Part shown: positions 5,680 through 8,812 of the stretch, in pieces
Position numbering within the stretch: the stretch's first letter is position 1
Layout of the letters: each line of letters opens with the position of its first letter
Assembly: GCA_958442925.1 (NCBI GenBank)
Contig: CAUCIO010000087.1
Coordinates: forward strand, 1-8,812
Direction of reading: 5' to 3'
DNA length: 8,812 bases
Source of the DNA: an uncultured Clostridium sp.
GTDB lineage: Bacteria > Bacillota > Clostridia > Lachnospirales > Lachnospiraceae
Program-made: the position numbers and the translations under genes
Notes under the pieces: model-generated
Databases searched by the model: none
What the model saw: the letters and a program-made list of their open reading frames with translations, nothing else
What the model was told of the DNA's origin: nothing

Positions 5680-8600
5680 ATTGGACCAGGGAGCAGAGGC
5701 AGGTAATAGAGAGCAGGCACAGGAATCTTCTAGTGTCCGCTGCAGCTGGAAGCGGAAAGACAGCTGTCCTTGTGGAGCGGATTATAGAGATGATTACTGA
5801 TAAGGAGCACCCGGGAGATATAGAAAGACTTCTTGTTATGACTTTTACTAAGGCGGCTGCCTCGGAGATGCGTGAGAGAATCCATGATGCGATTGAGAAG
5901 AAGCTGGAAGAAGAGCCTGATAATGAATATCTTCAGCAGCAGGCAGTTTTAGTTCAGTATGCCCAGATTACTACGATTGACAGTTTCTGCCTTCAGCTTC
6001 TGAGAGAGCATTTTGACTGCCTGAATCTGGATCCGGCCTTTCGGGTAGGGGACGAAGGAGAGATGCTGCTTTTGAGAGGAGATGTGATGGAGGAACTTCT
6101 GGAGGACTGGTATGGGAAAAGAGATCCGCAGTTTGAGAAATTTGTAGATTCCTTTGCATCAGGAAAGGCAGACAACGGGATTGATGACTATATTTATCAG
6201 GTTTACAATTTTTCTCAGAGCAATCCATGGCCGGAGGAATGGATTGCACAGTGTCGGGCAGAGCTTTCAGATACATCGTTAGAGGCCCTGGACAGGACGG
6301 AATGGATGCATTTTCTGCTGTCAGATGTGAAAAATCAGGCATCTGAGTGGGTGAAGGAGCTGAGGGCGGCTGTAGAGCTGTGCAGAGAGCCGGATGGTCC
6401 TGAGGCCTATCTGCCTATGATTTTATCTGATTTAGAACATGCAGAGAAAATGGAACAGATATCCGGCTATGATACCTTTGCCAGGGAGGCGTCAGACTTT
6501 ACTTTTCCAAAACTGGCTGCTGTCCGGGGAAAGAATTCTTCCGTATCTCCGGAAAAAAAGGAGACTGTGGCGGCATGCCGCAAGAGGATTAAGAAGGCGC
6601 TGGAGAAAATAAAATCGCAGTTTCTCTTTGCCTCGGAAAAGGAGATACTTGCTGATTTGGCGGGAAGCAGTGAGTCAGTTCTTATGCTCCTTTCGCTGGC
6701 TGAGGAGTTTGAGCAGCGTTTTTCAGCCAAAAAGAGAGAAAAAAATCTGGTGGATTTTAACGATCTGGAACATCTGGCGCTGAGAATCCTTTACAAAGAA
6801 AGCGGGAAAATGAGTGAAACGGCAGACGAACTGGCCCGCCAGTTTGATGAAATTCTGGTAGATGAGTATCAGGACAGCAACTTGGTACAGGAAGCCTTGA
6901 TTAAGGCGGTTTCCAGAGAACGATTCGGGGATCCGAACGTCTTTATGGTGGGAGATGTGAAGCAGAGTATTTACAAATTCCGTCTGGCCAGACCAGAGTT
7001 GTTTCTGGAAAAATATCACTCCTACACAAAGGAGGACAGCCGTTTTCAGAAAATAGAGCTTCACCAGAACTTCAGAAGCCGTGCTCAGGTGCTGGAAAGC
7101 ACCAATGATGTATTTTTTAAGATCATGACACAGAAGCTCGGGTCTGTGGCCTACACAGAGGAAGCTGCCCTCCACCCTGGAGCCACATATGAACCTGTAC
7201 CGGAATCTGCGTCAGACACGGAGAGGGATTTCTCCACAGAGCTTCTTTTGATTAATACGAAGGACAGTATTTTAGAGGAGCTGGATGATGACAGTGCAGA
7301 CTATACCAGACAGGAGCTGGAAGCCAGAATGATTGGAATGCGGATCCAGGAACTGACGAATCCGGAGAGCGGATGCCTGGTTTGGGATAAGGAAGAAGGC
7401 GTTTATCGGAGAGCAGAATACCGTGATATTGTTATTTTACTGCGGAGTGTGTCTGGTTGGGCAGAAAGCTTTGCAGAGACGCTGGGGCATATGGGAATCC
7501 CCGCTTTTGCCGAGTCGAAGACGGGATATTTTACCACCATTGAAGTGGAGACAATACTGCATTTTCTGGCAGTTCTGGACAATCCCATGCAGGATATTCC
7601 TCTGGCAGCAGTATTGAAAGCCCCGTTTTTCGGTCTGACAGATCGGGAACTGGCAGAAATCATGGCAGAGTTTAAGAGAGATGTGGAGAAGGGACAGGAT
7701 CGAGGGCTGTACGGAGCTGTCTGCGCCTATCTGAAAGCCCATGAGAAGGGAAGTCAGACCCGGGAAGTGGAGACGGCAGAGATTTGCAGAAAGCTGAACC
7801 TTTTTACAGAAGTTATGGAGGAGCTTAGAATGCAGGCAGTTTACCTCCCTCTCCATGAACTGCTCTACAGAATCTTTGATCGGACGGGATACTATGACTA
7901 TGTGTCCGCTATGTCTTCTGGAGAAACGCGGCGTGCAAACCTGGATATGCTGGTGGAGAAAGCGTCTGCTTACGAGTCTACCAGCTACAGGGGTGTGTTC
8001 CATTTTATTAAGTATATTGAAAAACTGAAAAAGTATAATACAGATTTTGGAGAGGCATCTGCAGCAGCAGAAGGCGGCAATACGGTGCGGATTATGAGCA
8101 TTCATAAGAGCAAGGGGCTGGAATTTCCTATTGTGTTCGCTGCTGCCATGGGAAAGCAGTTTAATAAGCAGGATACACGGGGGAAAATTCTGATTGATCC
8201 TCAGTTTGGGATCGGTGCAGATTATCTGAACAGTGAGACCAGGCTGAAAGCTCCTACGCTGAAAAAAAATGTGCTGAAGAGGAGAATGGATCTGGAAAAC
8301 CTGGGAGAAGAACTGAGGGTTCTCTACGTAGCCATGACCCGGGCTAAGGAAAAGCTGATTTTAACAGCTTCTGACAGAAATCTGGAAGCTAAACTGGAGA
8401 AGTGGAAGGAATCCATTTTTGAGACGGAAGGGGGACTGCCCTTTACTCTTCTGTCTCTGGCCGGCTCCTGCCTGGACTGGATATTAATGGCTGTGGCAGC
8501 AGGAGGCTGCAGGATCCGCGTCAGGGAGACAATGGCGAAAGAAATGCTGGGACAGGAGATCAGCCGTCAGGTACAGCAGAAACTGACGAAAGATATGCTG

Positions 8601-8812
8601 TTAGGCATGGACAGCACGCAGAAGACACTTTGGGAAGAGGCACTGGGGCTTTCAGACGAAGCGTACCGGGCGCAGCTGGAGTCCCTGTTTTCCTACTGTT
8701 ATCCCTGGCAGGACGATCTGCGGCTCAATACAAAGCTTTCAGTTTCAGACATTAAAAAGGCAGGGGAAGAAGAAAGCCAGGAAGAAAGCGCTTTTCTTCC
8801 TACTATTCCGCA
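5670..8812 (+). CDS. addA: ATP-dependent helicase/nuclease subunit AddA (cut by window end)
   Basis: The frame stays open for 1047 codons to the window end; complete AddA proteins are about 1200-1240 residues. This is the motor subunit of AddAB, a UvrD/Rep-type (SF1A) 3'-5' helicase. Motifs in order: Q-motif WTREQ (5-9), Walker A AAGSGKT (25-31), motif Ia TFTKAAASEMRERI (58-71), motif Ic TTIDSFC (101-107), Walker B LVDEYQD (396-402), motif III GDVKQSIYKFR (428-438), motif IV HQNFRSR (465-471), motif V IMSIHKSKGLEF (808-819) and motif VI LYVAMTRAKEKL (885-896, Arg891 the likely ATP finger). All key residues are present and I see no frameshift. The sequence then reaches KLSVSDIKKAG, the linker before the C-terminal RecB-type nuclease domain, which lies beyond the window. 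The truncation is therefore an edge effect, not a broken gene. It follows addB in one operon. Confidence 0.97.
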   Translation, partial: MGVNWTREQRQVIESRHRNLLVSAAAGSGKTAVLVERIIEMITDKEHPGDIERLLVMTFTKAAASEMRERIHDAIEKKLEEEPDNEYLQQQAVLVQYAQITTIDSFCLQLLREHFDCLNLDPAFRVGDEGEMLLLRGDVMEELLEDWYGKRDPQFEKFVDSFASGKADNGIDDYIYQVYNFSQSNPWPEEWIAQCRAELSDTSLEALDRTEWMHFLLSDVKNQASEWVKELRAAVELCREPDGPEAYLPMILSDLEHAEKMEQISGYDTFAREASDFTFPKLAAVRGKNSSVSPEKKETVAACRKRIKKALEKIKSQFLFASEKEILADLAGSSESVLMLLSLAEEFEQRFSAKKREKNLVDFNDLEHLALRILYKESGKMSETADELARQFDEILVDEYQDSNLVQEALIKAVSRERFGDPNVFMVGDVKQSIYKFRLARPELFLEKYHSYTKEDSRFQKIELHQNFRSRAQVLESTNDVFFKIMTQKLGSVAYTEEAALHPGATYEPVPESASDTERDFSTELLLINTKDSILEELDDDSADYTRQELEARMIGMRIQELTNPESGCLVWDKEEGVYRRAEYRDIVILLRSVSGWAESFAETLGHMGIPAFAESKTGYFTTIEVETILHFLAVLDNPMQDIPLAAVLKAPFFGLTDRELAEIMAEFKRDVEKGQDRGLYGAVCAYLKAHEKGSQTREVETAEICRKLNLFTEVMEELRMQAVYLPLHELLYRIFDRTGYYDYVSAMSSGETRRANLDMLVEKASAYESTSYRGVFHFIKYIEKLKKYNTDFGEASAAAEGGNTVRIMSIHKSKGLEFPIVFAAAMGKQFNKQDTRGKILIDPQFGIGADYLNSETRLKAPTLKKNVLKRRMDLENLGEELRVLYVAMTRAKEKLILTASDRNLEAKLEKWKESIFETEGGLPFTLLSLAGSCLDWILMAVAAGGCRIRVRETMAKEMLGQEISRQVQQKLTKDMLLGMDSTQKTLWEEALGLSDEAYRAQLESLFSYCYPWQDDLRLNTKLSVSDIKKAGEEESQEESAFLPTIP

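Noticed and set aside
5751..5755. AGCGG, the B. subtilis Chi sequence, inside the addA Walker A codons
   Set aside because: A five-base motif occurs many times by chance in 8.8 kb, and Chi in this organism is unknown. The position over the GSGKT codons follows from codon choice.
7437..8105. A 222-codon open frame on the minus strand inside addA
   Set aside because: It is antisense to a well-conserved helicase gene, its product is Cys/His/Leu/Ser-rich without domain signatures, and it has no promoter or terminator context. It is a shadow frame.
8700..8812. addA as a truncated or broken gene lacking its nuclease domain
   Set aside because: The frame is open to the last base of the window and stops in the linker before the nuclease domain, so the missing part is due to the window edge.

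Overview
The window looks like chromosomal core DNA from a Gram-positive Clostridia bacterium, probably Lachnospiraceae. The reasons are an AddAB-type (not RecBCD) double-strand-break repair operon in addB-addA order, strong AGGAGG-like ribosome binding sites, near-consensus sigma-A promoters, and moderate GC content (just under half by eye). The family assignment is inference from protein style and gene content, not from a marker gene.

Layout from left to right. (1) A leftward gene, cut off by the window start, encodes the N-terminal part of a SulP-family anion transporter (1-518, minus). (2) A divergent intergenic region (519-754) holds a leftward promoter with two small dyads for the transporter. 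It also holds a perfect-consensus TTGACA-17-TATAAT promoter firing rightward. (3) A 269-residue SseB-like protein of unknown function (755-1564, plus) follows. (4) A nested, probably two-way terminator hairpin (1571-1612) separates it from the convergent gene. (5) That gene is a small membrane-anchored protein with a degenerate FMN-binding-like extracytoplasmic domain (1630-2082, minus). (6) A second divergent intergenic region (2083-2226) contains the addB promoter, whose -35/-10 spacer carries a 12-bp perfect palindrome matching a Gram-positive LexA (SOS) box. (7) addB (2227-5679) and addA (5670 to the window end, cut off) overlap by 10 bp and form one operon.

AddA and AddB together form the helicase-nuclease that resects broken DNA ends and prepares 3' single-stranded tails for RecA. 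AddB here has its Walker A motif, nuclease motif and all four cysteines expected for the iron-sulfur cluster. AddA shows every UvrD-type helicase motif before the window ends, just short of its own nuclease domain. The LexA-like box suggests that this organism may induce AddAB during the SOS response, which would link end resection, RecA loading and SOS induction in a feed-forward loop.

I found no tRNA, rRNA, CRISPR array, insertion sequence or phage gene, and no clear sign of a new multi-gene system. No gene-free stretch exceeds 300 bases. The most interesting signals are regulatory: the LexA box in front of addBA and the dyads in the two divergent intergenic regions.
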